Shown: piece by piece, positions 49,012 to 58,767 of the stretch
How positions within the stretch are numbered: position 1 is the first letter of the stretch
Layout: every line of letters begins with the position of its first letter
DNA from: Photobacterium aquae
GTDB taxonomy: Bacteria; Pseudomonadota; Gammaproteobacteria; Enterobacterales; Vibrionaceae
Direction: 5' to 3'
NCBI RefSeq assembly: GCF_001029445.1
Contig: NZ_LDOT01000005.1
Coordinates: 151,682-215,681 of the forward strand
DNA: 64,000 bases
Notes under the pieces: generated by a model
Seen by the model: only the letters and a program-made list of their open reading frames with translations
The model's database searches: none
What the model was told of the DNA's origin: nothing
Position numbers and translations under genes: made by a program

Positions 49012-49230
49012 TCAGTGGCCCATTTGATGGCGGAGTTTGATATCTACTGTTTCATGGAGCTCGGAGAAGACAATCACGGCATCGCCGCTGCGGAGCTGGG
49101 CCCGGACATGGTCGACCTTTTCTTCGAGGCTGAGCTCGCGCTCGCCGTAGTCGGTTCCCTCGCGCAGGACGAAGTGCTCGATAAGGTTAGTTAGGGTGTC
49201 TGGGTCAATATCTTGCCAGGGGATGATCAT
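49012..49230 (-). CDS. yheU: UPF0270 family protein YheU
   Basis: The 72-residue product [20 protein letters not shown] has the family's conserved [17 protein letters not shown] segment. Function is unknown. It lies between yheT and prkB in the same direction, as in E. coli. Confidence 0.9.
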   Translation of the reverse strand: MIIPWQDIDPDTLTNLIEHFVLREGTDYGERELSLEEKVDHVRAQLRSGDAVIVFSELHETVDIKLRHQMGH

Positions 49231-49337
49231 AGGACGCTACCTAAAGGGGGGAAAGCCGTATCTTGCCGGAAGCCCCGCCTATTGGCAATGCTGTTACTTG
49301 CCTGCGCTTGCCATGTCTATCCGCCAGCAGGACTGGG

Positions 49338-50312
49338 CTAGCGGCGGTTCAGGATTTGGCTGAACCATTCGGGAACAGTCGTTTCCAGCCATAGCGCAGG
49401 CTTGTGCCAACTGCCAGACACAAAACCGACATGGCCGCCGTTGTCGACCAGATCATAGTGGATGTGCGGCGGAAGGGGATGAGACGGGATCACCGCCCCT
49501 GTCATGAACGGGTCATCCTTGGCATGGATAACCCGCAGCGGGGTTGTGATCTCTGTAAGCCGCGCTAACCCGCTGCAGCGCCGATAGTAGTCATTGGCAC
49601 CGTCAAAGCCGTGCAGCGGCGCGGTAACCTGTTCGTCGAACTGCCACAGGGTACGAATGTTCCTTGCTTGCTCCTGACCGAGGGGCATCGCCTCGGGCTG
49701 GGTGTTAATTTTGCGGTCGAGGGTACGTTTCATCGAGCTAAGCAGGTATAGCTGGTAGATCTTGGAGAACCCCTGCTGGATCCGCGTCGAGCAGGCAGCG
49801 AGATCAAGCGGTGGCGAGATCACCTGTGCGGCGAGGAGATCACTCTGCTCTTGGGACTCAGCCAGATAGTTGACCAGCATGTTGCCCCCGAGCGAAACGC
49901 CCACCGCCATGAAAGGCTGGGTCGGGAGTTGCTGGCGCAGCCACCGGAGAAAAAAGCGCGCGTCGTCAGTCTCGCCGGAATGGTAGCTCCGAGGCAGGCG
50001 GTTGATTTCGCCACTGCAGCCGCGGAAATGCATCATCACCCCGAGCCAGCCCTGTTGAGCGGCAGCATGGAGCAGGCCGTTGGCATAGGGGCTGTGAAAG
50101 CTGCCCTCAAGGCCGTGGAACAGGATCATGACCGGTTGGTTCTGGTGGCAGCTGTCAGGCTGTGCGGTCCAGGCTAAATCCAGGAAGTCACCGTCTGGCG
50201 TATCAAGGCGTTGGGTGATGGGCTCGAATAACGGTGAGCGGCGCATGAATCGGGGCAACAGGGTCTGGAGGTGGGCGTTGCGTAATCCGAGGGCCGGTTT
50301 GAACGGGGTCAT
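49338..50312 (-). CDS. yheT: Putative alpha/beta-hydrolase YheT
   Basis: The 324-residue product belongs to the AB hydrolase-4 family. It has the oxyanion region LFHGLEGSFHSPY, the nucleophile elbow GVSLGGNM and the catalytic histidine in NGGHVGFV. The substrate is unknown. The start overlaps the stop of the preceding gene (ATGA), so the pair is coupled. Confidence 0.9.
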   Translation of the reverse strand: MTPFKPALGLRNAHLQTLLPRFMRRSPLFEPITQRLDTPDGDFLDLAWTAQPDSCHQNQPVMILFHGLEGSFHSPYANGLLHAAAQQGWLGVMMHFRGCSGEINRLPRSYHSGETDDARFFLRWLRQQLPTQPFMAVGVSLGGNMLVNYLAESQEQSDLLAAQVISPPLDLAACSTRIQQGFSKIYQLYLLSSMKRTLDRKINTQPEAMPLGQEQARNIRTLWQFDEQVTAPLHGFDGANDYYRRCSGLARLTEITTPLRVIHAKDDPFMTGAVIPSHPLPPHIHYDLVDNGGHVGFVSGSWHKPALWLETTVPEWFSQILNRR

Positions 50313-50767
50313 AGTCGCTCCTGAGCTTGCAGTGATGGCATCAGGCTAGCAGGGAATGCCAGCAGGCGGCAATAGTTTGACAGGTTGCGGGGATGCCGGG
50401 TGGTGCTGAGTGCCATGGGGGAGAGGGCATCAATCAGCGATTGCTGCTGTTCTTGCTCGAGCTGGAGCTCTTCGTCGAGCAGCGAGCGGTACAGCTCTTT
50501 GCTCAGGCTGGGTTTGAGTTGCCGTCGCCGGGTACGGTGGGCTTGCAGGGATGGTTCGCTGGCGGACAGGGCGGCAAGCAGCACCGATATTTCCTGTGTC
50601 GACAGGGCCAGCGATTGGGTATCGAGCCAGTGCAGGAGCAGGGCGAGGTTGACGTTGCCATGGTATTGGTCTTGCAAGACGAGGCAGGCATGCTCGACAC
50701 CAGGGCTGCGGTAGTGGTCAATGGCAAATTGCCAGAAGCGCAAAGGATCCAATCGCTCTATCGGCAT
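50309..50767 (-). CDS. TIGR02444 family (DUF2390) protein
   Basis: The 152-residue product starts MPIERLDPLRFWQFAIDHY and carries the family's VEHACLVLQDQYHGNVNLALLLHWL. Function is unknown. I start at the ATG at 50767, with GGGAG nine bases ahead, and not at the open-frame start at 50806 inside the yheS terminator. It is co-transcribed with yheT. Confidence 0.82.
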   Translation of the reverse strand: MPIERLDPLRFWQFAIDHYRSPGVEHACLVLQDQYHGNVNLALLLHWLDTQSLALSTQEISVLLAALSASEPSLQAHRTRRRQLKPSLSKELYRSLLDEELQLEQEQQQSLIDALSPMALSTTRHPRNLSNYCRLLAFPASLMPSLQAQERL

Positions 50768-50782
50768 GGTGCTGTCTCCCAG

Positions 50783-50813
50783 AAAAAAGGGGGATGACAG
50801 TGTCATCCCCCTT
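50783..50813 (-). terminator. Rho-independent terminator of yheS
   Basis: 11-bp stem AAGGGGGATGA/TCATCCCCCTT with five-base loop. On the minus strand it is followed by a T tract. It stands between yheS and the next gene of the same direction, so that gene needs readthrough or its own promoter. Confidence 0.85.
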
Positions 50814-50824
50814 AGGTTGTGCGG

Positions 50825-52747
50825 TTACTGTTGGTTGAATTCGGCTTCCATCGCCTCGAGCTGCTCTTGCAGATCCATCCATTCCATCTCAACGTCTTCG
50901 AGCTGGGATTTGGATTCTGCCTGGCGCTGCAGTTGCTCGGTCAGCTGGGCTTTGTTGTCGGCTTCGTAGATTGTCGCATCCGCGAGACGCGCCTCGGCAT
51001 CCGCAAGGGTTGCGCTGAGTTTTTCCATCTGCTTGTCGAGCTTGTCGACTTGCTTACGCAGCGGGGCCGTCAGCTTGCGGAATTCGGCCTCCAGACGCTT
51101 TTGCTCCTTGCGGGAGGCCGCGCTGTTGTCCTTGTTGCTCTCTGGCTTGGCAGCCTGCTGCTCGCGTCGCTCGTTGCGCTGCTGCTCGGTCAGCCATTTA
51201 TGGTAATCGTTGAGATCGCCATCGAATGGCACGACTTGACGGTCGTGGACCAGATAGAGGTCATCGGTGGTTGCACGGAGCAAGAAGCGGTCGTGGCTGA
51301 CAATGACCATTGCCCCCTCGAAAGACTGCAGGGCCAGAGTCAGGGCCTGACGCATATCCAGATCAAGGTGGTTGGTTGGTTCGTCGAGTAGCAACAGGTT
51401 CGGGCGTTGCCATACGATCAAGGCCAGCACCAGGCGGGCTTTCTCGCCGCCGGAGAACGGGCCGACTTTTTCCAGTGCCTTGTCGCCGACAAAGCCGAAG
51501 CTGCCGAGGTAGTCGCGCAACTGCTGCTCGGTCGCTTCCGGGGCGAGGCGAGCCATGTGCTGGACCGGGGTGTCATCCATGTACAGCGTTTCGAGCTGGT
51601 GCTGGGCGAAGTAGCCGATCTTCACACCCTGCGAGTAGGCCATGTCGCCAGCCTTGGCCGGCAACTCACCAGCCAGCATCTTGATCAGGGTGGATTTGCC
51701 CGCACCGTTACGGCCGAGCAGGCCGATACGACTGCCCGGCACCAGATTCAAGCGGATCTTCTCGAGGATCAGTTTGTCGCCGTAGCCGGCGGCGACCTGA
51801 TCCATCATCAGGATCGGGTTGGGCAGGGCCGATGGCTCGCGAAATTCGAAACTGAACGGGTTGTCGAACTGGGCCGGAAGGACCTTCTCCATCCGCTCAA
51901 GCGCCTTGATACGGCTTTGGGCTTGGCGGGCCTTGCTGGCCTTGTAGCGGAAGCGGTCGATATAGGACTGCATGTGCGACATTTGCTTCTGCTGCTTCTG
52001 GTACATCGCCTGTTGCAGGATCAGCTTTTCGGCGCGCTGGGTCTCGAACGACGAGTAGTTGCCGGTATAGCTGTTCATGGTCTGGTTTTCGATGTGCACG
52101 ATCCGGTTGACGACCGGGTCGAGGAAGTCACGGTCGTGGGAGATCAGAACCAAGGTACCGCGGTATCCCTGCAGCCATTTCTCAAGCCACATCACGGCAT
52201 CAAGGTCGAGGTGGTTGGTCGGTTCGTCGAGCAGCAGCAGGTCGGAGCGGCATAGTAGCGCCTGGGCCAGGTTGAGGCGCATTCGCCAGCCACCGGAGAA
52301 TTGGGTCAGGAACCAGCTCATTTGCTCTTGCGAGAAACCAAGGCCGTCGAGCAATTCGGCTGCGCGGGCACGGATGCTGTAGCCGCCGATGGCTTCGATT
52401 TTGCCGTGGAGCTCGGCCACTTTGGTGCCGTTGTCCGCCTCCTCGGCGGCAGCCAGTTCGGCCTCCAATTGGCGGTACTCGCGGTCGCCGTCGATCACGT
52501 ATTCGATGGCACTGCGCTCGAGAGCCGGGGTCTCCTGGGCAACCCAGGCCAGTTCCCAGTTGGCAGGGTACTGGCAGTTGCCGGCATCGACGCTGAGTTC
52601 GTGCTTGAGCAGGGCGAACAGGGTGGACTTGCCACAGCCGTTCTTGCCGACAAGGCCGACTTTGTCGCCGGGATGAATGGTCGCCGAGGCCTGGTCCAGC
52701 AGGACCTTGCCGCCGCGCAGGAGTTGGATGTCAGAAAAGGTGATCAT
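50825..52747 (-). CDS. yheS: ABC-F family ATPase YheS
   Basis: Soluble double-ATPase ABC-F protein, a group that acts on ribosomes as translation factors. The 640-residue product has two cassettes, each with a Walker A (GKNGCGKST; GRNGAGKST) and signature (FSGGWRMRL; FSGGEKARL), the linker between them, and a C-terminal coiled coil with many Glu, Gln and Lys (about 540-640). No membrane segment is present, so it is not a transporter. Confidence 0.93.
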   Translation of the reverse strand: MITFSDIQLLRGGKVLLDQASATIHPGDKVGLVGKNGCGKSTLFALLKHELSVDAGNCQYPANWELAWVAQETPALERSAIEYVIDGDREYRQLEAELAAAEEADNGTKVAELHGKIEAIGGYSIRARAAELLDGLGFSQEQMSWFLTQFSGGWRMRLNLAQALLCRSDLLLLDEPTNHLDLDAVMWLEKWLQGYRGTLVLISHDRDFLDPVVNRIVHIENQTMNSYTGNYSSFETQRAEKLILQQAMYQKQQKQMSHMQSYIDRFRYKASKARQAQSRIKALERMEKVLPAQFDNPFSFEFREPSALPNPILMMDQVAAGYGDKLILEKIRLNLVPGSRIGLLGRNGAGKSTLIKMLAGELPAKAGDMAYSQGVKIGYFAQHQLETLYMDDTPVQHMARLAPEATEQQLRDYLGSFGFVGDKALEKVGPFSGGEKARLVLALIVWQRPNLLLLDEPTNHLDLDMRQALTLALQSFEGAMVIVSHDRFLLRATTDDLYLVHDRQVVPFDGDLNDYHKWLTEQQRNERREQQAAKPESNKDNSAASRKEQKRLEAEFRKLTAPLRKQVDKLDKQMEKLSATLADAEARLADATIYEADNKAQLTEQLQRQAESKSQLEDVEMEWMDLQEQLEAMEAEFNQQ

Positions 52748-52953
52748 TGACTGTGCCGGGGTGTCCCGCTCCGCAAAAGACTGAATACAACAATATGTGC
52801 GGCAGTCTACCCGAAAGCGGTGGGGACTGCTAATTGCAAAGATGGCAGTGGCGGCCGTGCTATTTGTACCCGATTATGTATTATGAGGATAAAGGTTAAC
52901 AAAACGTTGCCGTTCCCTGTTTTTCAGGGGCGGCGCGAGCAACAAGGACTGTT

Positions 52954-53526
52954 ATGACCCAACAAGGCCCACCGCGTGTACTGGTGATTTATGCCCACCC
53001 CGATCCTGCTGCTTCGGTCGCCAACCGCGAGATGCTGGCAGCCGTCGAGCCCCTGCCCAATGTGACACTTCATGATCTGTATGCGGTCTATCCGGATTTC
53101 TTTATTGATGAGGCTACCGAGCGTGAGCGGGTTCGCCAGCATGATGTTCTGGTTTTCCAGCATCCGCTGTATATGTATTCCTGTCCCGCGCTCCTCAAGG
53201 AATGGATAGATGTGATCCTCTGCAAGGGCTTTGCCCATGGCGAGGGGAATGATACCCAAGGCAAGTACTGGCGCTCGGTGATCACCACTGGGGGGGCGGC
53301 GGAAGCCTACACCCCCGATGGCTACAATCGCTGCAGCGTTGACGAGATCCTCAAGCCCTTCGAACTCAGCGCGGCCCTGTGCCAGATGCACTGGCTGCCG
53401 CCGCTGGTATTGCATTGGGCTCGGCGGATCCCCGCAGCCGAACGGTCGGCCCATGCCCGGGCCTACCGTGACTGGATCCGTGATCCGCTGGCGGTAGTGC
53501 CTAAGGGGGGATGGGATGGCCGGTGA
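52954..53526 (+). CDS. kefG: Glutathione-regulated potassium efflux ancillary protein KefG
   Basis: Flavodoxin-fold quinone oxidoreductase-like subunit required for KefB activity. The 190-residue product has [13 protein letters not shown] at the start, [20 protein letters not shown] in the middle, and [17 protein letters not shown]. It overlaps the kefB start by 11 bases. Confidence 0.93.
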   Translation: MTQQGPPRVLVIYAHPDPAASVANREMLAAVEPLPNVTLHDLYAVYPDFFIDEATERERVRQHDVLVFQHPLYMYSCPALLKEWIDVILCKGFAHGEGNDTQGKYWRSVITTGGAAEAYTPDGYNRCSVDEILKPFELSAALCQMHWLPPLVLHWARRIPAAERSAHARAYRDWIRDPLAVVPKGGWDGR

Positions 53527-55324
53527 TATCCTTTCTGTCAGCGTGGTTTTCTTGGCGGCGGCTGTAGTGGCCGTGCCGATTGCCCAGCGTCTTGGTATCG
53601 GTTCGGTACTGGGTTACCTGCTGGCCGGGATTGCCATCGGCCCTTGGGGGTTGGGGTTGATTGATGATGTCGATGCGATACTGCGCTTTTCTGAGTTCGG
53701 GGTGGTGTTGCTGCTGTTTTTGATCGGGTTGGAGCTCAACCCCAAGAAGCTGTGGCAGATGCGCGGGCCGATTCTTGGGCTGGGTGGCAGCCAGGTGCTG
53801 TTGACCAGCGTGGTGATCACCTTGGCGATGATGGTGGCCGGACGCTCACTGCTACCGGGGCTGACATGGGCTGATGCGCTTGTGGTCGGGATGGGGTTGG
53901 CACTGTCGTCGACAGCTATCGCGTTGCGGGTGATAGACGAGCAGGGGCTGGCGGGGAGCGATACGGGGCAGGCAGGGTTTGCCGTCTTGCTGTTTCAGGA
54001 CATCGCAGTGATCCCGATGCTGGCGATTTTGCCCGTGTTGGCCGGTGGCGGAGGCGGCAGCTGGGTTGACTTGGCTTGGATGGTCGGCGGTATTGCCGTA
54101 TTGCTGGTTGGCGGTCATTTTTTGCTGCGGCCGCTGTTCCGCTGGGTGGTGATGAGCAATGTCCGCGAGCTGTTTACGGTGACGGCCTTGCTGCTGGTGG
54201 TCGGGATTGCCCTTGGGATGCAGTCGCTTGGCTTGTCGATGGCGTTGGGTACGTTCTTGGCCGGGGTGCTGCTTGCCGAGAGTGAGTACCGTCATGAGTT
54301 GGAGATAGCCATCGAGCCGTTCAAGGGGTTGCTGCTTGGGCTATTCTTCATTTCTGTGGGCATGGCGGTTAATCTTGGTTTACTGCTGCAGTACCCGTTG
54401 CAGATCCTGCTGGCCGTTGTCGGCCTTGTTGCTGTCAAGGGGTTGGTTCTGTATCTCTTGGCCCGTAGTTTCGGGATCCAGGCCAAGGCCCGTAGCCAGA
54501 TGGCGGCGATCCTCAGTCAGGGCGGCGAGTTTGCCTTTGTCCTGTTTACCGCCGCAATGGGACAGGGGTTGCTGGGGGCCGAGTTGTCTTCCTTTCTGCT
54601 GGTGGTGGTAAGCCTGTCGATGATGACCACGCCGTTGGTACTAAAGGTTCAGGACTACTGGTTTGTCCGCAGTTTCAAGACAGATTCAGATGAACAGATC
54701 GAGTCTGACGTCGTTGACCGCCAGCCACGGGTGATTATCACCGGCTTTGGCCGTTTTGGGCAGGTTGTGGGGCGGTTGCTGTTTGCCAACAAGATCCGGG
54801 TGACGGTTCTTGAGCGCGACCCCACCCAAATCCAGTTTCTGCGCAAGTTTGGTTACAAGGTCTATTATGGCGATGCGACTCAGGTCGAGCTATTGCGTGC
54901 GGCGGGCGCGGACCGAGCCGAGGCGATTATTATCTGTACCGATGATCCGGGTGAGGTGATGGAAGTCGTGGCGTTGTGCCAGCGGTATTTTCCCAAGCTT
55001 AAAATTATGGCCAGGGCCAGAAGCCGGGTCGAGGCACACCAGTTGTTGAGCCACGGGGTTGAGTGCTTTTCGCGCGAAACTTTTGCCAGTGCCCTTGATT
55101 TAGGACGTCAGGCCCTCATATCTTTGGGTATGCACCCTTACCAAGCTAAGCGGGCCGAATCCCATTTTCGAAAGTTGGATACTACGGCACTGCGCGATTT
55201 GTTGCCGCAGCATTCCGAGGATGTCCATTTGGCGACGCGGGCCAAGGAGGCGCGCAAAGAGCTGGAAGAGATTTTCGACCGCGAAATGCGCGGCGAGCGC
55301 GAACGTCACAATGACTGGGATTGA
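53516..55324 (+). CDS. kefB: Glutathione-regulated potassium/proton antiporter KefB
   Basis: CPA2 family antiporter protecting against electrophiles. The 602-residue product has about 12 membrane helices (residues 5-375), with [13 protein letters not shown] in the pore region, then a RCK_N nucleotide/glutathione-binding domain ([18 protein letters not shown], about 403-520). Translationally coupled to kefG. Confidence 0.94.
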   Translation: MAGDILSVSVVFLAAAVVAVPIAQRLGIGSVLGYLLAGIAIGPWGLGLIDDVDAILRFSEFGVVLLLFLIGLELNPKKLWQMRGPILGLGGSQVLLTSVVITLAMMVAGRSLLPGLTWADALVVGMGLALSSTAIALRVIDEQGLAGSDTGQAGFAVLLFQDIAVIPMLAILPVLAGGGGGSWVDLAWMVGGIAVLLVGGHFLLRPLFRWVVMSNVRELFTVTALLLVVGIALGMQSLGLSMALGTFLAGVLLAESEYRHELEIAIEPFKGLLLGLFFISVGMAVNLGLLLQYPLQILLAVVGLVAVKGLVLYLLARSFGIQAKARSQMAAILSQGGEFAFVLFTAAMGQGLLGAELSSFLLVVVSLSMMTTPLVLKVQDYWFVRSFKTDSDEQIESDVVDRQPRVIITGFGRFGQVVGRLLFANKIRVTVLERDPTQIQFLRKFGYKVYYGDATQVELLRAAGADRAEAIIICTDDPGEVMEVVALCQRYFPKLKIMARARSRVEAHQLLSHGVECFSRETFASALDLGRQALISLGMHPYQAKRAESHFRKLDTTALRDLLPQHSEDVHLATRAKEARKELEEIFDREMRGERERHNDWD

Positions 55325-55360
55325 ACTCGGTCGGTTACCGTTGAGGAGGCAAGGAGCACA

Positions 55361-55600
55361 ATGACCAAGAAACGGTTTATCGCCGGAGCGGTGTGTCCGG
55401 CCTGCAAGCAGCAAGATACATTGCGCTGGTGGCAGGAGCACGATATTGAGCGGGTGGAATGTGTGGCTTGTGGCCATCATGATCTTCGAGCCCCGCAATC
55501 TGTCGAGCAAAGCGGGCAACTTTCAGCTCAGACCAAACAGCAGGTTATCGGGATCTTCAAGCCCGACGACGAAAAGGGTGACCTCACCCGAAACAGATAG
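55361..55600 (+). CDS. yheV: YheV-family putative zinc-ribbon protein
   Basis: The 79-residue product has two CxxC knuckles, CPACKQ and CVACGHHD, suited to bind zinc. Function is unknown. GAGG lies 15-18 bases before the ATG. It sits between kefB and slyD as in E. coli. Confidence 0.88.
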   Translation: MTKKRFIAGAVCPACKQQDTLRWWQEHDIERVECVACGHHDLRAPQSVEQSGQLSAQTKQQVIGIFKPDDEKGDLTRNR

Positions 55601-55674
55601 TTGGCATCCATGTGCCATTATCCGGTATCATGCAGGCGAAATCCCTAGATACCCAGTTCAAAATTGGAGTAAAC

Positions 55675-56241
55675 ATGAAAGTCGCTAAAGACATCGTAGT
55701 AAGCCTGGCTTACCAAGTGAAAACTGAAGATGGTGTAGTGGTTGACCAGTCAACTGTCGATGCACCGCTTGATTACCTGCACGGTCACAACAACCTGATC
55801 GTAGGTTTGGAAAACGCGCTTGAAGGCCGTGAAGCTGGCGACAAGTTTGAAGTGACTGTTGCTCCTGAAGATGCTTACGGCGAGCACATGGACGAGATGG
55901 TTCAGCGTGTACCTGCTGAAGTATTCCAGGGCGTTGACGAGATCACTGTGGGTATGCGTTTCCTAGCAGATACTGATCAGGGTCCAATTCCTGTTGAAGT
56001 AACCGAAGTTGACGGCGATTTCGTTGTTGTTGATGGCAACCACATGCTGGCTGGCCAGACTCTGACATTCGTTGCTGAAGTTGTTGCACTACGTGAAGCA
56101 ACTGAAGAAGAAATCGCTCACGGCCACATCCACCAAGGTGGCGGTTGCTGTGGCGGCGGTGGTTGTGGTGACCACGACCACGGTCATGAAGACGAAGGCT
56201 GCTGCGGCGGCGAAGGTCACGGCGGTTGCTGCTCGCACTAA
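55675..56241 (+). CDS. slyD: FKBP-type peptidyl-prolyl isomerase and metallochaperone SlyD
   Basis: Cytoplasmic prolyl isomerase with chaperone IF-domain, and a nickel-binding tail used for hydrogenase maturation. The 188-residue product starts MKVAKDIVVSLAYQVKTEDG. The C-terminal 40 residues are rich in His, Cys and Gly (clusters such as CCGGGGCGDHDHGH). GGAG precedes the ATG at 55675. Codon use is biased as in highly expressed genes. Confidence 0.96.
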   Translation: MKVAKDIVVSLAYQVKTEDGVVVDQSTVDAPLDYLHGHNNLIVGLENALEGREAGDKFEVTVAPEDAYGEHMDEMVQRVPAEVFQGVDEITVGMRFLADTDQGPIPVEVTEVDGDFVVVDGNHMLAGQTLTFVAEVVALREATEEEIAHGHIHQGGGCCGGGGCGDHDHGHEDEGCCGGEGHGGCCSH

Positions 56242-56254
56242 GCCTCTGTGATAG

Positions 56255-56284
56255 AAAAAAGGAAGCCCAAGGGCTTCCTTTTTT
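56255..56284. terminator. Bidirectional terminator between slyD and slyX
   Basis: Perfect stem of AAAAAAGGAAGCCC with GGGCTTCCTTTTTT. The AA loop as written must open to four or more bases. It serves both converging genes. Confidence 0.9.
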
Positions 56285-56328
56285 ATTGTCTGCAATTTAT
56301 AGCGGGTCGGCCGTAAACCCACCCCGCA

Positions 56329-56550
56329 TCAATAATGCGGAGGAGGGGTTTCTTCCGACTCTGAGGCCATATTAGACGGCTCCATGCCCTTGACCTTGCC
56401 GACCATGAATTTCATCTGGGTCTGCATCTTGTCGATCAAAAACTGCTGCGCAGTCAGGGCTTCGTTAAGATCGTCGATGGTCTGTTCCTGAAAAGCCTGT
56501 TTCATTTCCAGTTCATCGATACGGGCTTTGAGTTGTTCGAGTTCGGTCAT
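56329..56550 (-). CDS. slyX: SlyX family protein
   Basis: The 73-residue product [20 protein letters not shown] is one long coiled coil up to about residue 55, with a Pro-rich end PPPHY typical of SlyX. Function is unknown. It begins four bases after the stop of the WD40 lipoprotein gene. The GTG just before the ATG is an alternative start. Confidence 0.9.
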   Translation of the reverse strand: MTELEQLKARIDELEMKQAFQEQTIDDLNEALTAQQFLIDKMQTQMKFMVGKVKGMEPSNMASESEETPPPHY

Positions 56551-56554
56551 CACG

Positions 56555-57532
56555 TTATTCCACCGCCCACTGTTGGGCGATACCTGCTGAAGTGCCAGAG
56601 ATCACGTTGCCCTCTGGAGTAATGGCGACATCATACACGACTGCCGTAGACGATCGAGTATCCTGTTGCCCCGCCGCCTCCCAGCGGCCGAGGTTCTGGC
56701 CGGTTTGGGTATCCCACAGCTCGATTCTTTTGGCGGGGGTCCCCGTGACCAGCTTGCTGCCGTCCGCCGAAAAACGGGCGCTGGACAAATTCTGCTGGCG
56801 CAAGGCGAGATCAAGGTCGGTTTGCTTGGTGCCGTCAAATAGGTTCCAGATAGTGACCTCGTTGCCACCGTCGGCCGTCATTGCCAGTATGCCGTCACGA
56901 TGAAGTGCCACCCGGCTGATCCGGCTTTTATGGGCGAAATCATAGAGGATCTGACCGCTGCGGGTATCCCAGAGGTAGGCATGGTGGTCGTTGCCGCCGG
57001 AAAGGGCGAACCGTCCGTTGGCCGAGAGGGCAACGGAATTAACTTTTTCTTGGTGGGCAAGGAACTCTAGTCGTCGTCCGGTGCCCAAGTCGACATACAA
57101 GGCCTTGCCGTTGGACAGCGCGAGGAGGACATGCTGACCGTTGTTGGCGATAGTGATATCGCGAATGAGTCCGTCGGATATTGACCATAAGCCTTCAGAG
57201 CGCCCCCAGGCTAAGTCCCAGACCGCGAAGCTCTTGGCGGTGGCGGTGATCGCGTAGCGGCCGTTGTCGGATAGGTGGCTGTGCAGCACGGTATTGTGAT
57301 ATTGATCTTGAGAACCAAAATCAGCTAACTTTTTGTTTTGCTGTAAGTCCCACAGCACGATACCTTGTAAGGCCGTATGGTACAGGGCAAAGCGCCCTTC
57401 GCGGCTGAGGCTGAAACTGGTTGCTCCCTCGGGTGCTAATACCCAGCGTTGTTGTTCCTGAGAGGAAAAAAAACAGCCAGTTAGGGTGATTAGTGCCACA
57501 ATAAGCATGGATACGCGTTTGAGTGTTCGCAT
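56555..57532 (-). CDS. WD40-repeat lipoprotein
   Basis: The 325-residue product has a lipoprotein signal ([20 protein letters not shown], cysteine at residue 20), followed by about six or seven WD-like repeats with the typical endings IVLWDL, FAVWDL, AYLWDT, VTIWNL and IELWDT. A secreted beta-propeller of unknown partner is the natural reading. No +2 aspartate follows the cysteine (CFFS), so outer-membrane sorting is predicted. The gene is inserted between slyX and fkpA relative to E. coli. Confidence 0.85.
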   Translation of the reverse strand: MRTLKRVSMLIVALITLTGCFFSSQEQQRWVLAPEGATSFSLSREGRFALYHTALQGIVLWDLQQNKKLADFGSQDQYHNTVLHSHLSDNGRYAITATAKSFAVWDLAWGRSEGLWSISDGLIRDITIANNGQHVLLALSNGKALYVDLGTGRRLEFLAHQEKVNSVALSANGRFALSGGNDHHAYLWDTRSGQILYDFAHKSRISRVALHRDGILAMTADGGNEVTIWNLFDGTKQTDLDLALRQQNLSSARFSADGSKLVTGTPAKRIELWDTQTGQNLGRWEAAGQQDTRSSTAVVYDVAITPEGNVISGTSAGIAQQWAVE

Positions 57533-57573
57533 TCAAGTCTGGTTCCGATTTGCCCTGCTAATAAAACGAGATG

Positions 57574-57611
57574 CCTTATTAATTCACTGTTAGCGCAGTC
57601 AATCAATAAGG
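57574..57611. promoter_or_regulatory. Inverted repeat in the divergent WD40-fkpA region
   Basis: CCTTATTAATT and AATCAATAAGG form arms matching at 10 of 11 positions, separated by 16 bases. It lies 40-80 bases upstream of the lipoprotein gene and 100-140 upstream of fkpA. It could be an operator; the regulator is unknown. Confidence 0.35.
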
Positions 57612-57710
57612 TGAGTGTTAGTATATTGATATAAAGCGCATTTCCTATAGATTGGGGAAAGTGAATACGAATTTTGAGGTATTCCCTCAGTATAAATGAT
57701 GGAGAGTTAC

Positions 57711-58523
57711 ATGAAACCTGTTCTTAAGATGTCCGTTTTGGCGGCAACCATTCTTCTTGCTGTTGGCTGCCAAGATGAAAAAGCTGCAGAGACCAAGCCG
57801 GCAGAGCCTGCGAAAGTAGAGCAGGTTGCCACTGAAGCGGCACCGGCGGCAGCATTTGCATCTGAAGATGACAAAGCCGCTTATGCTATCGGTGCGTCAT
57901 TTGGTCAGTACCTTGCGATGAACCTTGAGCAGCAGAACGAACTGGGTCTGTCTTTGAACCGCGAGCAAGTTCTTGCCGGTGTGAAAGATGCCTTTGCTGA
58001 CAACAGCCGTTTGACCGATGAGGAAACTCAGCAGACGTTGCAGGCTTTGGACAAGCGCGTATCAGACATGGTGCAGAAGAAAGCTCAGGAAGAAGCCGCG
58101 AAGAACCTGAAGGCAGGTGAAGAGTTCCGTACTGAATTTGCCAAGAAAGACGGCGTGGTGAAGACTGACACTGGTCTGCTGTACCATATTGATACTGAAG
58201 GCAAGGGTGCCAAGCCTGCTGCAACCGATACCGTGAAGGTTCATTACAAGGGCTCTTTGATTGACGGTACTGAGTTCGATAGCTCATACGCGCGCAACCA
58301 GCCTGCGACCTTCCCGTTGAATCAAGTGATTGCTGGCTGGACCGAAGGCGTACAGCTGATGCCTGTAGGCTCTAAGTTCACGTTCGTGATCCCGCCTGAG
58401 TTGGCTTACGGCTCACAGGCAAACCCAAGCATCCCTGCTAACTCAACATTGAAGTTCGAAGTTGAGCTATTGGACATCGTTAAAGCGGATAAGCCAAGCG
58501 CGCCAGAGCAAGCCGCACAGTAA
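57711..58523 (+). CDS. fkpA: FKBP-type peptidyl-prolyl isomerase FkpA (lipoprotein form)
   Basis: Envelope folding chaperone. The 270-residue product has a signal ending LLAVGCQDE that fits a lipoprotein cleavage site, an N-terminal dimerisation domain (AYAIGASFGQYLAMNL and following helices), and a C-terminal FKBP domain (VKVHYKGSLIDGTEFDSSYARNQ split over about 180-260). E. coli FkpA is a soluble periplasmic protein, so lipidation is a difference. I use the ATG at 57711 with GGAGAG ahead. Confidence 0.93.
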   Translation: MKPVLKMSVLAATILLAVGCQDEKAAETKPAEPAKVEQVATEAAPAAAFASEDDKAAYAIGASFGQYLAMNLEQQNELGLSLNREQVLAGVKDAFADNSRLTDEETQQTLQALDKRVSDMVQKKAQEEAAKNLKAGEEFRTEFAKKDGVVKTDTGLLYHIDTEGKGAKPAATDTVKVHYKGSLIDGTEFDSSYARNQPATFPLNQVIAGWTEGVQLMPVGSKFTFVIPPELAYGSQANPSIPANSTLKFEVELLDIVKADKPSAPEQAAQ

Positions 58524-58547
58524 AACTTGGGACACTTTGAACTAAAC

Positions 58548-58573
58548 AACCCGGCATAACGCCGGGTTTTTTT
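58548..58573 (+). terminator. Rho-independent terminator of fkpA
   Basis: AACCCGGC/GCCGGGTT stem with a five-base loop followed by a T tract. Confidence 0.92.
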
Positions 58574-58767
58574 ATAACAGTGCAGAGTTCTGTAACAAGA
58601 AGACTTCTGGCACCTGTCATAAATCTGATAAACTTGCTAGCAAGATTTGAAACTTTATAGCGTGCGGTACCGTGCCGTGGCTATAGCCCATTCTATTTAA
58701 TTTCACTGAGTTCCACCCAGTGGCCGGAAGCTAAATAAAATGGGAATGAGCAAGGAAGAAAAGACTC

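Noticed and set aside
51407..52255. 282-codon open frame antisense to yheS
   Set aside because: Shadow of a clear double ABC ATPase on the other strand.
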